Source: JAKALQ01 sp963978265
GTDB lineage: Bacteria > Actinomycetota > Actinomycetes > S36-B12 > UBA5976
Assembly: GCA_963978265.1 (NCBI GenBank)
Contig: CAXBQV010000041.1
Span: forward strand, 1-14,122
Reading direction: 5' to 3'
Length of the DNA stretch: 14,122 nt
The notes beneath the pieces were generated by a model. The model was not told the origin of the DNA. It was given only the letters and a program-made list of their open reading frames with translations, and made no database searches. Each line of letters opens with the position of its first letter. Within the stretch, counting starts at the first letter, position 1. The translations under genes were made by a program, and so were the position numbers. Positions 1-7,868 of the stretch are shown one piece after another.

Positions 1-72
1 CTGCGCAAACGTGCCGGCACTTCAAGTGCCGAGAAAGCGCAGCGAGCGCTCGATCAAGAGGATGGGAAATGA
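1..72 (+). CDS. glmU: GlmU C-terminal end (partial, 5' end outside the window)
   Basis: The first frame is open from the window edge to a TGA at 70-72 and encodes about 23 residues, basic at first (LRKRAGTSS...) and then Ala/Glu-rich. Such a tail, with an R-K/R-x-G-T stretch followed by an Ala-rich helix, is typical of the extreme C-terminus of actinobacterial GlmU. GlmU is the bifunctional N-acetylglucosamine-1-phosphate uridyltransferase and glucosamine-1-phosphate acetyltransferase that makes UDP-GlcNAc for the cell wall. The stop overlaps the prs start as ATGA, implying translational coupling. The identification rests on this short tail and on the conserved glmU-prs order in actinobacteria and firmicutes. 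No catalytic domain is visible. Confidence 0.7.
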   Translation: MRKRAGTSSAEKAQRALDQEDGK

Positions 73-1043
73 GCAATCACCTCGAATCCACCACCAGCAA
101 GAAGCTGATGCTCTTCGGTGGTCGCTCGCATCCCGAACTCACGGCCGCAGTGGCGAAGGAACTTGGCATCGACTCCGTCCCCACCACTGCCTACGACTTC
201 GCGAATGGTGAGATCTTCGTCCGGTTCGAGGAATCGGTCCGCGGCTGCGACGCCTTCGTGCTGCAGACGCACACCGCTCCGATCAACAAGTGGATCATGG
301 AGCAGTTGATCATGGTCGACGCGCTCAAGCGTGCGAGTGCGAAGCGCATCACCGTGATCATGCCGTTCATGGGCTACGCACGTCAGGACAAGAAGCACCG
401 CGGACGTGAGCCGATCACCGCGCGTCTCATGGCAGACCTCTTCAAGACTGCCGGCGCAAACCGGCTGATGGCCGTCGATCTCCACACGTCGCAGATCCAG
501 GGCTTCTTCGACGGCCCGGTCGACCACTTGTTCGCACTGCCCGCACTTGCGAATCACGTGAAGGAAACCACCGACATCTCGAAGATCACGGTCGTGTCGC
601 CCGACGCCGGCCGTGTGCGCGTTGCTGAGAAGTGGACGGATGTGCTCGGCGCACCGCTCGCGATCATCCACAAGCGCCGCGATCCGGACGTCCCCAATCA
701 GGTGAAGATGTTCGAAGTCGTCGGTGAGGTCCAGGACCGCATCTGCGTCATCGTCGACGACATGGTCGACACCGGAGGCACGATCGCAACTGCGGCCGCA
801 ACGCTGAAGGAGAACGGCGCGAAGGAAGTTATCGTGACTGCGACGCACGGCATCTTCTCCGATCCCGCCCGCGACCGACTCCAGAATTCCGAGGCGATCA
901 CGCGCGTGGTCTGCATGGATACGCTGCCGATCGACGAGGACAAGATGTTCCCGAAGTTGACCGTGCTCCCGTCGGCGCCGATCATCGCCCGTGCGATCCG
1001 CGAGGTGTTCACCGAAGGCTCCGTCACCCGCCTTTTCGACTGA
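69..1043 (+). CDS. prs: Ribose-phosphate pyrophosphokinase (PRPP synthetase)
   Basis: Cytoplasmic enzyme that makes 5-phosphoribosyl-1-pyrophosphate from ribose 5-phosphate and ATP, feeding purine, pyrimidine, histidine, tryptophan and NAD synthesis. The 324 residues match the usual class I length. Visible family features are the N-terminal subunit-contact region with DFANGEIFVRF (43-53), the ATP-site segment RQDKKHRGREP (105-115), the metal- and ATP-binding DLHTSQIQGFF (137-147), the catalytic flexible loop HKRRDP (201-206), and the PRPP-binding motif VDDMVDTGGTI (229-239). An AGAGGA ribosome-binding site (57-62) sits six bases before the ATG and fixes the start, which overlaps the preceding stop by four bases. 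All catalytic motifs are intact, so this should be a functional allosteric class I enzyme. It probably shares a transcript with glmU. Confidence 0.97.
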   Translation: MSNHLESTTSKKLMLFGGRSHPELTAAVAKELGIDSVPTTAYDFANGEIFVRFEESVRGCDAFVLQTHTAPINKWIMEQLIMVDALKRASAKRITVIMPFMGYARQDKKHRGREPITARLMADLFKTAGANRLMAVDLHTSQIQGFFDGPVDHLFALPALANHVKETTDISKITVVSPDAGRVRVAEKWTDVLGAPLAIIHKRRDPDVPNQVKMFEVVGEVQDRICVIVDDMVDTGGTIATAAATLKENGAKEVIVTATHGIFSDPARDRLQNSEAITRVVCMDTLPIDEDKMFPKLTVLPSAPIIARAIREVFTEGSVTRLFD

Positions 1044-1055
1044 TTCCACACGGAT

Positions 1056-1085
1056 TTGGCGACCCGCCGAGGGCGCTGGCAGAAT
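1056..1085 (+). promoter_or_regulatory. Possible sigma-70-type promoter for the L25 gene
   Basis: TTGGCG (1056-1061) and CAGAAT (1080-1085) each match four of six consensus bases, with an 18-base spacer. The pair lies just after the prs stop. It would give L25 a transcript independent of glmU-prs with a leader of roughly 95 bases. This is a by-eye match only, and it overlaps the inverted repeat at 1065-1102. Confidence 0.3.
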
Positions 1086-1102
1086 CCGGCCGTTCCTCGG
1101 CG
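1065..1102 (+). repeat. Inverted repeat (hairpin) in the prs-rplY intergenic leader
   Basis: The arms CGCCGAGG (1065-1072) and CCTCGGCG (1095-1102) are perfectly complementary over eight bases. A short inner GGC/GCC pairing (1078-1080 with 1089-1091) can stack inside the 22-base loop. No U-tract follows, so it is not a convincing intrinsic terminator. It could be an RNA processing or stabilising hairpin, or part of a leader control of L25. The function is unknown. Confidence 0.45.
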
Positions 1103-1188
1103 AGGGTGTCCCACCGTCATCGACGCGGTTATCCGACCCGAGTGCGCTGATCCACCGGCCGGACGACCCAATACAGAGGAGCAACACC

Positions 1189-1494
1189 ATGCAGGTTTCA
1201 CTCGCCGCCGAAGCGCGTAGCGATTTCGGAAAGGGTGCCGCTCGTCGGTTGCGCCGCGATGGTCGCGTTCCCGCCGTTGTCTACGGACAGGGCACCACGC
1301 CGGTCCATGTGTCGGTCTCTGCGCACGAACTCGATGCGATCTTGAAGAACAAGGGTCTGGTCGTCGAACTCACCGGTGCGGGCAACGGCGCCAAGGTTGG
1401 AGTCCGCGACGTGCAGAAGGATGCTGTGAAGAACACCATCGAACACATCGACCTCGTCGTGCTCACCGCTGCCGAAGCCGCAGCGCGCGCGTAA
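1189..1494 (+). CDS. rplY: 50S ribosomal protein L25, short form
   Basis: A 101-residue protein that binds 5S rRNA in the large ribosomal subunit. The N-terminal stretch AEARSDFGKGAARRLRRDG followed by VPAVVYGQG is the signature of the L25/Ctc/TL5 family, and the C-terminal part keeps the KDAVKNTIEHIDLVVL strand region seen at the end of the L25 domain. An AGAGGA ribosome-binding site (1175-1180) precedes the chosen ATG. The same frame is open back to 991, but that stretch overlaps the end of prs and lacks family residues. Many actinobacterial Ctc proteins are about 200 residues with a second beta domain. Here the protein stops after the first domain and an Ala-rich tail, as in the E. coli short form. 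Its place between prs and pth is the classic gene order, and a strong terminator follows directly. Confidence 0.93.
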   Translation: MQVSLAAEARSDFGKGAARRLRRDGRVPAVVYGQGTTPVHVSVSAHELDAILKNKGLVVELTGAGNGAKVGVRDVQKDAVKNTIEHIDLVVLTAAEAAARA

Positions 1495-1504
1495 CTCGTT
1501 CTGC

Positions 1505-1536
1505 AACGACCCGGCACGCGAGTGTCGGGTCGTTTT
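1505..1536 (+). terminator. Intrinsic terminator after rplY
   Basis: Arms 1505-1517 and 1522-1534 form a 13-bp stem with a single G-U pair. The tetraloop is GCGA (GNRA type), and the stem ends in TTTT (1533-1536). It begins 11 bases after the L25 stop and separates the rplY transcript from pth. Confidence 0.9.
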
Positions 1537-1567
1537 GCTTCGCCGGGAGCCGCGACGAATGCGGCGA

Positions 1568-1573
1568 TATGCT
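1568..1573 (+). promoter_or_regulatory. Possible -10 element for pth
   Basis: TATGCT fits the actinobacterial -10 pattern TAnnnT and ends eight bases before the pth ATG, so transcription would start almost at the start codon. It lies just downstream of the rplY terminator, where a new promoter is expected. No convincing -35 is visible. The same eight-base spacing occurs before the minus-strand gene that starts at 12406. Confidence 0.3.
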
Positions 1574-1581
1574 GAGGAATC

Positions 1582-2160
1582 ATGACTGCTGCAGCGCCGT
1601 GGTTGATCGTCGGTCTGGGGAACCCCGGCCCGCAATACGAAACCACCCGTCACAACATCGGTGCACTCTGCGCCGATGTGTTGGCGGAGCGCATCAGCAG
1701 CAGGTTCTCGAAGAGCAGCAAACTCCGGGCAGATGTCGCCGAGGGTCGGTTCGGACACACGCGGGTCGTCGTCGCGAAACCGCACTCCTTCATGAACGAG
1801 TCCGGCGGTCCGACGAAGTCGCTCATCAACTACTACAAGGTGCCACTCGAACAAGTCGTTGTGCTTCACGACGAACTCGACATCGACTTCGCCACGCAGC
1901 GGTACAAACTCGGCGGTGGCGACAACGGCCACAACGGCCTGAAGAGCATCCGCTCGGCGCTCGGCAGTGGCGAGTTCCTGCGTGTTCGGCTCGGCATCGG
2001 CCGCCCACCCGGTCAGCAGGATCCTGCGGACTTCGTCCTCAGACCGTTCAGCGGTGCGGAGCGAAAAGCGCTTGCCGACTTCTTCGATCTCGCGGCAGAC
2101 GGCATCGAGACGCTCGTCACGCAGGGTCTGCTCAAAGCACAGAACGACTTCAACTCCTGA
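1582..2160 (+). CDS. pth: Peptidyl-tRNA hydrolase
   Basis: Cytoplasmic esterase that releases tRNA from peptidyl-tRNA dropped by stalled ribosomes. The 192 residues are the usual length for bacterial Pth. Motifs seen are GLGNPG (11-16), the catalytic histidine in TRHNIG (H24), KPHSFMNESG (66-75) with the conserved Asn72, HDELD (96-100) with the catalytic Asp97, and GGGDNGHNGLKS (111-122), which contacts the peptide end of the substrate. TGAGGAA (1573-1579) is a plausible ribosome-binding site just before the ATG. The stop TGA shares its last base with the next gene's ATG (TGATG), so cysQ is probably coupled to it. The family assignment is secure. Confidence 0.97.
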   Translation: MTAAAPWLIVGLGNPGPQYETTRHNIGALCADVLAERISSRFSKSSKLRADVAEGRFGHTRVVVAKPHSFMNESGGPTKSLINYYKVPLEQVVVLHDELDIDFATQRYKLGGGDNGHNGLKSIRSALGSGEFLRVRLGIGRPPGQQDPADFVLRPFSGAERKALADFFDLAADGIETLVTQGLLKAQNDFNS

Positions 2161-2981
2161 TGGCACACGATCGCGATCACGAACGCGCACACGCCATCGC
2201 CGTGGATGCGGGTTTGCTGCTGTTGCGCCTCCGGGAGGAGCAGGCACCCGACTTCGACGACGTCGATGCGACGAAAGCGTTCGCGAAACTCGCAGATCGC
2301 GCGAGTGACGACTACATCCTCGCTCGACTGCGCGAGGAGTTTCCGGACGACGCGATTCTCAGCGAGGAGACCGAGGACGACTTCCTGCGCCTCGAGGCGA
2401 ATCGTGTGTGGATCGTCGATCCGGTGGACGGCACCTGGGAGTACTCCCATAACCGCAGCGACTTCGCCGTGCATGTCGCCCTGTGGGAACGGACGAAGGG
2501 GCTGACTGCGGGGACCGTCGCGGTTCCGGCCATGGGCGAGACCTGGTCAACGCATACGCAACGCACCGAGGCCGACCAGGTGGCACTCCCGACCGATCGC
2601 GACGTGCGCGTCGTCGTCAGTCGCACTCGACCGTTGCATGACCAGGAGCAATTCCGGCTCGACCTCGCGCATGCGCTCGCACCACTCGGTGTCCCCGGCG
2701 TCACCATCCTGCAGGTCGGATCCGTCGGCGCGAAGGTCGGCGAAGTGCTTGCAGGTCGTGCCGATGCGTACGTCAGCGAATCCGGGTTCTACGAGTGGGA
2801 CGGTGCCGCACCCGCCGTCGCCGCACAGCACTACGGACTCCAGGTCTCGCACATTGACGGAACTCCGCACACGTACAACAACGAGAGTGTGCGGATGCGC
2901 AGCTACATCGCCACCCGCAGCTGGTTGGCGGAGCCGTTGCAGCAGGTGCTCGTGGCCCGGCACCGCGCACAGCAGTCGTAG
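2160..2981 (+). CDS. cysQ: 3'(2'),5'-bisphosphate nucleotidase, CysQ/inositol monophosphatase family
   Basis: A 273-residue member of the metal- and lithium-sensitive phosphatase superfamily. Metal-site motifs seen are ILSEET (66-71), DPVDGT (87-92) and the C-terminal WDGAAP (213-218). From the family signatures and the overall layout (DDYILARLREEFPDD, then NRVWIVDPVDGT, then FAVHVALW) it is closest to mycobacterial-type CysQ. That enzyme removes the 3'-phosphate of adenosine 3',5'-bisphosphate, a by-product of sulfotransfer and sulfate assimilation. The motif after DPVDGT is WEY, where many relatives have REF. The frame is open upstream through pth to 1569, but the first residues resembling the family follow the ATG at 2160, which overlaps the pth stop. 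An inositol-phosphatase specificity cannot be excluded from sequence alone. The gene is inserted between pth and mfd, which are usually adjacent or nearly so. Confidence 0.85.
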   Translation: MAHDRDHERAHAIAVDAGLLLLRLREEQAPDFDDVDATKAFAKLADRASDDYILARLREEFPDDAILSEETEDDFLRLEANRVWIVDPVDGTWEYSHNRSDFAVHVALWERTKGLTAGTVAVPAMGETWSTHTQRTEADQVALPTDRDVRVVVSRTRPLHDQEQFRLDLAHALAPLGVPGVTILQVGSVGAKVGEVLAGRADAYVSESGFYEWDGAAPAVAAQHYGLQVSHIDGTPHTYNNESVRMRSYIATRSWLAEPLQQVLVARHRAQQS

Positions 2982-2993
2982 GCTTGTGCCACA

Positions 2994-3020
2994 CCCGGTC
3001 TCCGCTGGAGATCGGGCCTT
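2994..3020 (+). terminator. Hairpin after cysQ, probable weak terminator
   Basis: Arms 2994-3003 and 3007-3016 form a 10-bp stem with one G-U pair and a three-base loop, followed by CCTT rather than a proper U-tract. It begins 13 bases after the cysQ stop and ends before the mfd ribosome-binding site. GC-rich actinobacterial terminators often lack a good U-tract. Attenuation or RNA processing is also possible. Confidence 0.55.
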
Positions 3021-3037
3021 CGTCGTGAGGTGAACGG

Positions 3038-6000
3038 GTGCAACTGCGCGCATTGCTGCAGATCATGGAGGCCGATCCGGCCTTCGCGGCCATGCGCGAA
3101 CACGCGGCAGAGCAACTCCGTGTTGTCGCGCCAACTGCGGCCCAACCGCTTATCGCAGCAGCGCTTGCAGAAAGCCGTCCGGTGCTCGCCGTCACCGCGA
3201 CGAACCGTGAAGCCGAGGATCTCGTTGCAGCACTGCAGTCACTCATGGACGACGCAGTAGTCGCGCAGTTCCCGTCGTGGGAGACGCTGCCGCATGAACG
3301 GCTCTCACCGGGGGCCGACATCGTCGGGCAGCGGCTGTCCGTTATCCGGCGCCTTGTGCACCCGGAGGACGGTCATCCCGTCAACGTCGTCGTCGCACCC
3401 GTTCGCGCGATCCTGCAACCACTGGTCACGAAACTCGCTGAACTCCAGCCCGTCCACCTGAAGGCGAAGGACGAAGCGAACTTCGATGACATCATCCGCC
3501 GGCTCGCCGACGCCGGATATGCGCGGGTGGACATTGTCGAGAAGCGCGGGCAGTTCGCGGTGCGAGGCGGACTCATCGACGTCTTTCCGCCGACCGAGGA
3601 ACATCCGCTCCGCATCGAGTTCTGGGGCGACGAGGTCGACGAAGTCCGCTACTTCGCGGTCGCGGATCAACGATCGCTCGGTGCGGCCGAAGAAGGTCTG
3701 TACGCGAGCCCCTGCCGCGAACTCCTCCTCACCGATGCAGTCCGTGCGCGTGCCCGACAGCTGATCGACACCTATCCGCATATTGCAGACGTGCTTGAGA
3801 AGTGCGCCGAAGGCATCTATGTCGAGGGAATGGAATCACTCTCACCGGTCCTTGCCGATGGACTCGAAACCTTCATCGACATGCTGCCGGCGAATGCGCT
3901 CATCCTCATGTGTGACCCGGAGCGCATCCGATCCCGCGCACACGACCTGGTTGCGACGAGCGCGGAGTTCCTGGAAGCGAGCTGGCATAACGCCGCCGTC
4001 GGGAACGCGACACCGATCGACCTGGGTGGTGCGAGCTACCGCGATCTCACCGATCTGCGCGCGATCGCTGATGCACGGCAACTGCGGTGGTGGCAGATCA
4101 CGCCGTTTGCGATCGAGCCGGCCGACGATCCCGACGACGTCCGTCTTGCCGGCCAGACGGACGCTTCTTGGGACGTCGGAAATGAATCGATCGACACCGT
4201 CGCCCTCGACGCACGCGCGATCGAGCCGTATCGCGGCGACGGCGAGAAGGCGGCGGCGGACATCCGAGCCTCGCTCGCGCTCGGGCAGCGCGTGGTCGTC
4301 GTCGCGGAAGGCCACGGCTCGGCGCAGCGGCTCGCCGAAACCTTCGGCAACGCCGATCTCCCTGCTGCACTGCGAAAGCAGCTCGCACCGAAACCCGAAC
4401 CCGGCGTCATCGACGTTGTCACCGGCCAACTCGCACACGGCTTCGTCGACGCAACTGCCCGGGTCGTCGTCATCACCGAGCAGGACATCGTCCGCCGCAC
4501 CGGCTCCACTGCCGACATGCGCAAGATGCCGTCGCGACGCAAGCGCATCATCGACCCGCTCACGCTCAAACCCGGCGACTTCGTCGTGCACGAGCAGCAC
4601 GGTGTCGGCAAGTACATCGAGATGACGCAGCGCACAGTCGGCGGCGCAACCCGCGAATACATCGTGCTCGAATACGCGAGCAGCAAGAAGGGACAACCCG
4701 GCGACCGGCTGTACGTGCCGACCGACCAGCTCGACCTCATCACGCGGTACGTCGGTGGTGAGCTGCCGAGCGTGCACCGTCTCGGCGGCGGCGACTGGGC
4801 CGAGACGAAGTCGAAGGCGCGCAAAGCCGTCCGACAGATCGCGAACGAACTCGTGCGCCTCTACGCAGCCCGCCAAGCAGCACAGGGTTTCGCGTTCTCG
4901 CCCGACACGGTCTGGCAGCGCGAACTTGAGGACGCCTTCCCGTATCCGGAGACGCCGGACCAGCTGCAGGTGATCGACGAGGTCAAGCGCGACATGGAGA
5001 AGCCGATGCCGATGGACCGCGTCATCTGCGGTGACGTCGGATACGGCAAGACCGAGATCGCAGTTCGCGCTGTCTTCAAGGCAGTGCAGGACGGCAAGCA
5101 AGTGGCGGTGCTCGTCCCCACCACACTGCTCGTGCAGCAGCACATGAACACTTTCACCGAGCGGTATGCGCAGTTCCCGATTACGGTGGCAGCACTTTCA
5201 CGCTTCGAAACCGATGCCGAGGCGAAGCAGGTAATCACGGGTCTCGCAGACGGCAGCATCGATGTCGTCATCGGCACACATCGTCTGTTCAGCAAGGAAG
5301 TCCGGTTCAAGGATCTCGGCCTGATCGTCGTGGACGAGGAGCAACGCTTCGGGGTCGAGCACAAGGAACACCTGAAGGCGTTGCGCACGAACGTCGACGT
5401 CCTCACCATGACCGCCACCCCGATTCCGCGCACCCTCGAGATGTCGTTGACGGGCATCCGCGAGATGAGCACGATCACCACGCCACCCGAGGAACGGCAC
5501 CCGATCCTCACGTTCGTCGGACCTGCGGACTCCAAGCAGATCGCCGCCGCGATCCGGCGCGAACTGCTGCGCGAGGGCCAGGTCTTCTATGTGCACAATC
5601 GCGTCGAATCCATCCAGCGCACTGCGAGCAAACTCATGGAACTCGTTCCCGAGGCGCGCATCGTGGTGGCGCATGGACAGATGAATGAACACCTACTCGA
5701 ACAGGTGATCGTCGACTTCTGGGAACGGAAGTTCGATGTGCTGGTGGCAACAACGATCATCGAATCGGGTTTGAACATCCCCAATGCGAACACGTTGATC
5801 GTCGATCGCGCGGATGCCTTCGGCCTGTCGCAGTTGCACCAACTCCGGGGTCGCGTCGGCCGGGGTCGTGAACGCGCCTATGCGTACTTCCTGTACCCGC
5901 CGGAGAAGCCGCTGACCGAAACGGCGTACGACCGACTCGCAACCATCGCGCAGCACACCGACCTCGGTGCCGGTATGCAAGTCGCGTTGAAAGACCTCGA

Positions 6001-6607
6001 GATCCGCGGTGCGGGCAATCTCCTCGGCGGCGAGCAGTCGGGACACATCGCCGACGTCGGCTTCGACCTCTACGTCCGACTCGTCGGCGAAGCGCTCGCG
6101 GATTTCAAGGGCACCGGCGACGACGAACCCATCGACGTGAAGGTGGAACTGCCGGTCGACGCGCACCTGCCCCATGCCTACATTCCCGCCGAACGCCTCC
6201 GCCTCGACATCTACAAGCGTCTCGCCGACGCGCACGACGATGCCGGCATCGATGCGATGCGCGAGGAAATCGAGGACCGCTACGGCCCGCTGCCGAAGCC
6301 GGTCGAAACCCTGCTCGCCGTGGCGAGGCTCCGTGCCGACGCCCGTGCGGCCGGGCTCAACGAAATCGTGCTCGTCGGCTCCAACGTCCGCTTCGCCCCG
6401 GTGGACCTCGCGGAATCCGCGTCCCTGCGCCTCGGCCGGCTGTATCCGCGGAGCACGGTCAAGCCGGCGACCCGTACGATTCTCATACCGCGTCCGCAAG
6501 CGGCCACCATCGGTGGTGACGCCCCGCGCGATGTGGAACTCCTGAACTGGGTCCGGGAGGTCATCACGACGCTCCGGTCCCCGATTGCTACGAATGTGAG
6601 TGGATGA
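3038..6607 (+). CDS. mfd: Transcription-repair coupling factor
   Basis: An ATP-driven DNA translocase that pushes stalled RNA polymerase off lesions and recruits UvrA. The 1189 residues are full length. The N-terminal UvrB-like module (about 50-400) includes PSWETLPHERLSP (79-91). The CarD-like RNA-polymerase-interacting domain starts near 510 with PGDFVVHEQHGVGKY. The helicase core has Walker A GDVGYGKTE (665-673), the DEEQ box (766-769), TATPIPRT (792-799), and the motif VI region HQLRGRVGRG (934-943). A C-terminal D7 domain runs from about 1030 and keeps the RYGPLP signature (1081-1086). The start is GTG, supported by a GTGAGG ribosome-binding site (3025-3030). The stop overlaps the next gene by four bases. 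All catalytic motifs are intact. Confidence 0.98.
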   Translation: MQLRALLQIMEADPAFAAMREHAAEQLRVVAPTAAQPLIAAALAESRPVLAVTATNREAEDLVAALQSLMDDAVVAQFPSWETLPHERLSPGADIVGQRLSVIRRLVHPEDGHPVNVVVAPVRAILQPLVTKLAELQPVHLKAKDEANFDDIIRRLADAGYARVDIVEKRGQFAVRGGLIDVFPPTEEHPLRIEFWGDEVDEVRYFAVADQRSLGAAEEGLYASPCRELLLTDAVRARARQLIDTYPHIADVLEKCAEGIYVEGMESLSPVLADGLETFIDMLPANALILMCDPERIRSRAHDLVATSAEFLEASWHNAAVGNATPIDLGGASYRDLTDLRAIADARQLRWWQITPFAIEPADDPDDVRLAGQTDASWDVGNESIDTVALDARAIEPYRGDGEKAAADIRASLALGQRVVVVAEGHGSAQRLAETFGNADLPAALRKQLAPKPEPGVIDVVTGQLAHGFVDATARVVVITEQDIVRRTGSTADMRKMPSRRKRIIDPLTLKPGDFVVHEQHGVGKYIEMTQRTVGGATREYIVLEYASSKKGQPGDRLYVPTDQLDLITRYVGGELPSVHRLGGGDWAETKSKARKAVRQIANELVRLYAARQAAQGFAFSPDTVWQRELEDAFPYPETPDQLQVIDEVKRDMEKPMPMDRVICGDVGYGKTEIAVRAVFKAVQDGKQVAVLVPTTLLVQQHMNTFTERYAQFPITVAALSRFETDAEAKQVITGLADGSIDVVIGTHRLFSKEVRFKDLGLIVVDEEQRFGVEHKEHLKALRTNVDVLTMTATPIPRTLEMSLTGIREMSTITTPPEERHPILTFVGPADSKQIAAAIRRELLREGQVFYVHNRVESIQRTASKLMELVPEARIVVAHGQMNEHLLEQVIVDFWERKFDVLVATTIIESGLNIPNANTLIVDRADAFGLSQLHQLRGRVGRGRERAYAYFLYPPEKPLTETAYDRLATIAQHTDLGAGMQVALKDLEIRGAGNLLGGEQSGHIADVGFDLYVRLVGEALADFKGTGDDEPIDVKVELPVDAHLPHAYIPAERLRLDIYKRLADAHDDAGIDAMREEIEDRYGPLPKPVETLLAVARLRADARAAGLNEIVLVGSNVRFAPVDLAESASLRLGRLYPRSTVKPATRTILIPRPQAATIGGDAPRDVELLNWVREVITTLRSPIATNVSG

Positions 6608-7200
6608 TGCGTCGCGGACTCGCCGCCCTGCTTGGAGCTGTACTCCTCGTGACTACCGGTTGCGCCCTGACCGATCGTGCCGGTGCCGCGGTGATCATCG
6701 ACGGCCAGCGGTACACGAGTCAGCAACTCGCGAACGACTTCCGCGCACTCGACGAAGCACTCGGTGATCAGCAGAAGCCCGGCACCATGGATCAGGTAAA
6801 CCGCGCGATCATCTCCATCCTCATCTCGAAGGCGATCATGGAGAAGGCGAGCAAGGAGACCGGCGTCGCCATCAACCAGGATGCGATCGCCACACTGCGC
6901 GAGCAGCTCATCATGCAGACCGGCGGTGAGAAGGAGTTTGCGGCGTTCGCAGCGACGAAGGGCGTGCCGCCGACCATGATCGACGACGTCCTCGCGAACA
7001 CCGTGTTCACCAACGACCTCGGCGCCAAGCTCGTGGGCGGGACGAACACCGATGCCCAGGTGCAGGCGGCGAACGAATACTTCCTCGGCCTCGCGAAGAC
7101 GATGAACGTGGAAGTGGCACCGCGCTACGGCAAGTGGGATCCGTCGCAGATGCTCGCGGATCTGCCGGTGAACGACCTGTCAGTCGCTGCCGCGCAGTAA
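6604..7200 (+). CDS. Putative lipoprotein with SurA-N-like chaperone domain
   Basis: The 198 residues begin with a short basic n-region (MMRR), a hydrophobic core (6-16) and VTTGC with Cys20. This looks like a lipoprotein signal, although Thr at -3 is atypical for a lipobox. The mature part starts AAVIIDGQRYTSQQL, and the helical stretch with VNRAIISILISKAIMEKASKE resembles the N-terminal chaperone domain of SurA/PrsA-type foldases. It lacks a parvulin isomerase domain. The tail motif VAPRYGKWDP is typical of the actinobacterial lipoprotein found between mfd and mazG. By inference it is a surface-exposed folding factor or holdase. Two adjacent ATGs (6604 and 6607) are possible starts. The first overlaps the mfd stop as ATGA, consistent with coupling. 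Confidence 0.75.
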   Translation: MMRRGLAALLGAVLLVTTGCALTDRAGAAVIIDGQRYTSQQLANDFRALDEALGDQQKPGTMDQVNRAIISILISKAIMEKASKETGVAINQDAIATLREQLIMQTGGEKEFAAFAATKGVPPTMIDDVLANTVFTNDLGAKLVGGTNTDAQVQAANEYFLGLAKTMNVEVAPRYGKWDPSQMLADLPVNDLSVAAAQ

Positions 7201-7203
7201 CGC

Positions 7204-7857
7204 ATGACCGGCAGTGAAGTCCTTCGCCTGCTCGAGGTGATGCACGCACTCCGTTCACCCGGTGGTTGCCCCTGGGATGCCGAGCAGACGCATGCCTCGC
7301 TCGTGCAGTACCTCATCGAAGAGACGTACGAAACCGTCGACGCCATCGATGCGAACGATCGCGATGCACTCATCGAAGAACTGGGCGACGTCCTGTTGCA
7401 GGTCGTGTTCCAGTCGCGCATCGGTGAAGAGGCGGAACAGCCGTGGAGCATTGACGACGTTGCACGCGGCATCGCCGACAAACTCATCCGCCGGCACCCG
7501 CATGTATTCGGCGACACCAAGGCCGACTCATCGGCGGCCGTCGAAGCCAATTGGCAAGCGCTGAAGAACGCGGAGAAGTCGCGGACGTCCGTCGTCGATG
7601 GCGTCCCCGTATCCATGCCGCCGCTCATCCAGGCAACGAAACTCATGCGCCGCGCAGGACATGGTGACGTCGACCATGCAACGGCCGAGGCCGAGGCGCG
7701 CGCTGCGGCTGAAGACTTGATCGCGAAGTCCGACGGCCATGTCGGACGCGCACTGCTTGCGCTCGTGGAGATCGCCCACGAGACCGGCGCCGACGCCGAC
7801 GCCGAGTTCCGTGATGCCGTTCGTCAACTGCGTGCGACGCTCGAAACCCGCGGCTGA
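7204..7857 (+). CDS. mazG: Nucleoside triphosphate pyrophosphohydrolase MazG
   Basis: Cytoplasmic all-alpha NTP pyrophosphatase that hydrolyses (d)NTPs to monophosphate and PPi, a house-cleaning role against abnormal nucleotides. The family opening LRSPGGCPWDAEQTHASL is at 17-33. The magnesium site EExxE...ExxD is intact: E39, E40 and E43 in IEETYE, and E59 and D62 in EELGD. A conserved NWQALKNAEK segment (116-125) follows. The C-terminal part (about 130-217) looks like a reduced second MazG repeat. E. coli MazG is about 263 residues, so this version is short, as in many actinobacteria. It begins three bases after the lipoprotein stop, in one transcription unit with mfd. It ends 11 bases from the stop of the convergent minus-strand gene. 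Confidence 0.95.
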   Translation: MTGSEVLRLLEVMHALRSPGGCPWDAEQTHASLVQYLIEETYETVDAIDANDRDALIEELGDVLLQVVFQSRIGEEAEQPWSIDDVARGIADKLIRRHPHVFGDTKADSSAAVEANWQALKNAEKSRTSVVDGVPVSMPPLIQATKLMRRAGHGDVDHATAEAEARAAAEDLIAKSDGHVGRALLALVEIAHETGADADAEFRDAVRQLRATLETRG

Positions 7858-7868
7858 GTCGGACCGCC

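Noticed and set aside
991..1188. N-terminal extension of L25 overlapping prs
   Set aside because: L25 family residues begin at the ATG at 1189, which has an AGAGGA site. The extension is non-conserved.
54..1190. Long minus-strand open frame opposite prs
   Set aside because: It has no recognisable family residues and an Asp/Arg/Val/His-rich composition typical of the antisense of a high-GC gene. The plus strand holds an unmistakable PRPP synthetase.
3842..5143. 433-codon minus-strand open frame inside mfd
   Set aside because: It is the antisense of a verified mfd reading frame. Its length is explained by the rarity of stops in GC-rich antisense frames.
5693..6499. 268-codon minus-strand open frame in the 3' part of mfd
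   Set aside because: It is also an antisense shadow, with no domain signature and no ribosome-binding site.
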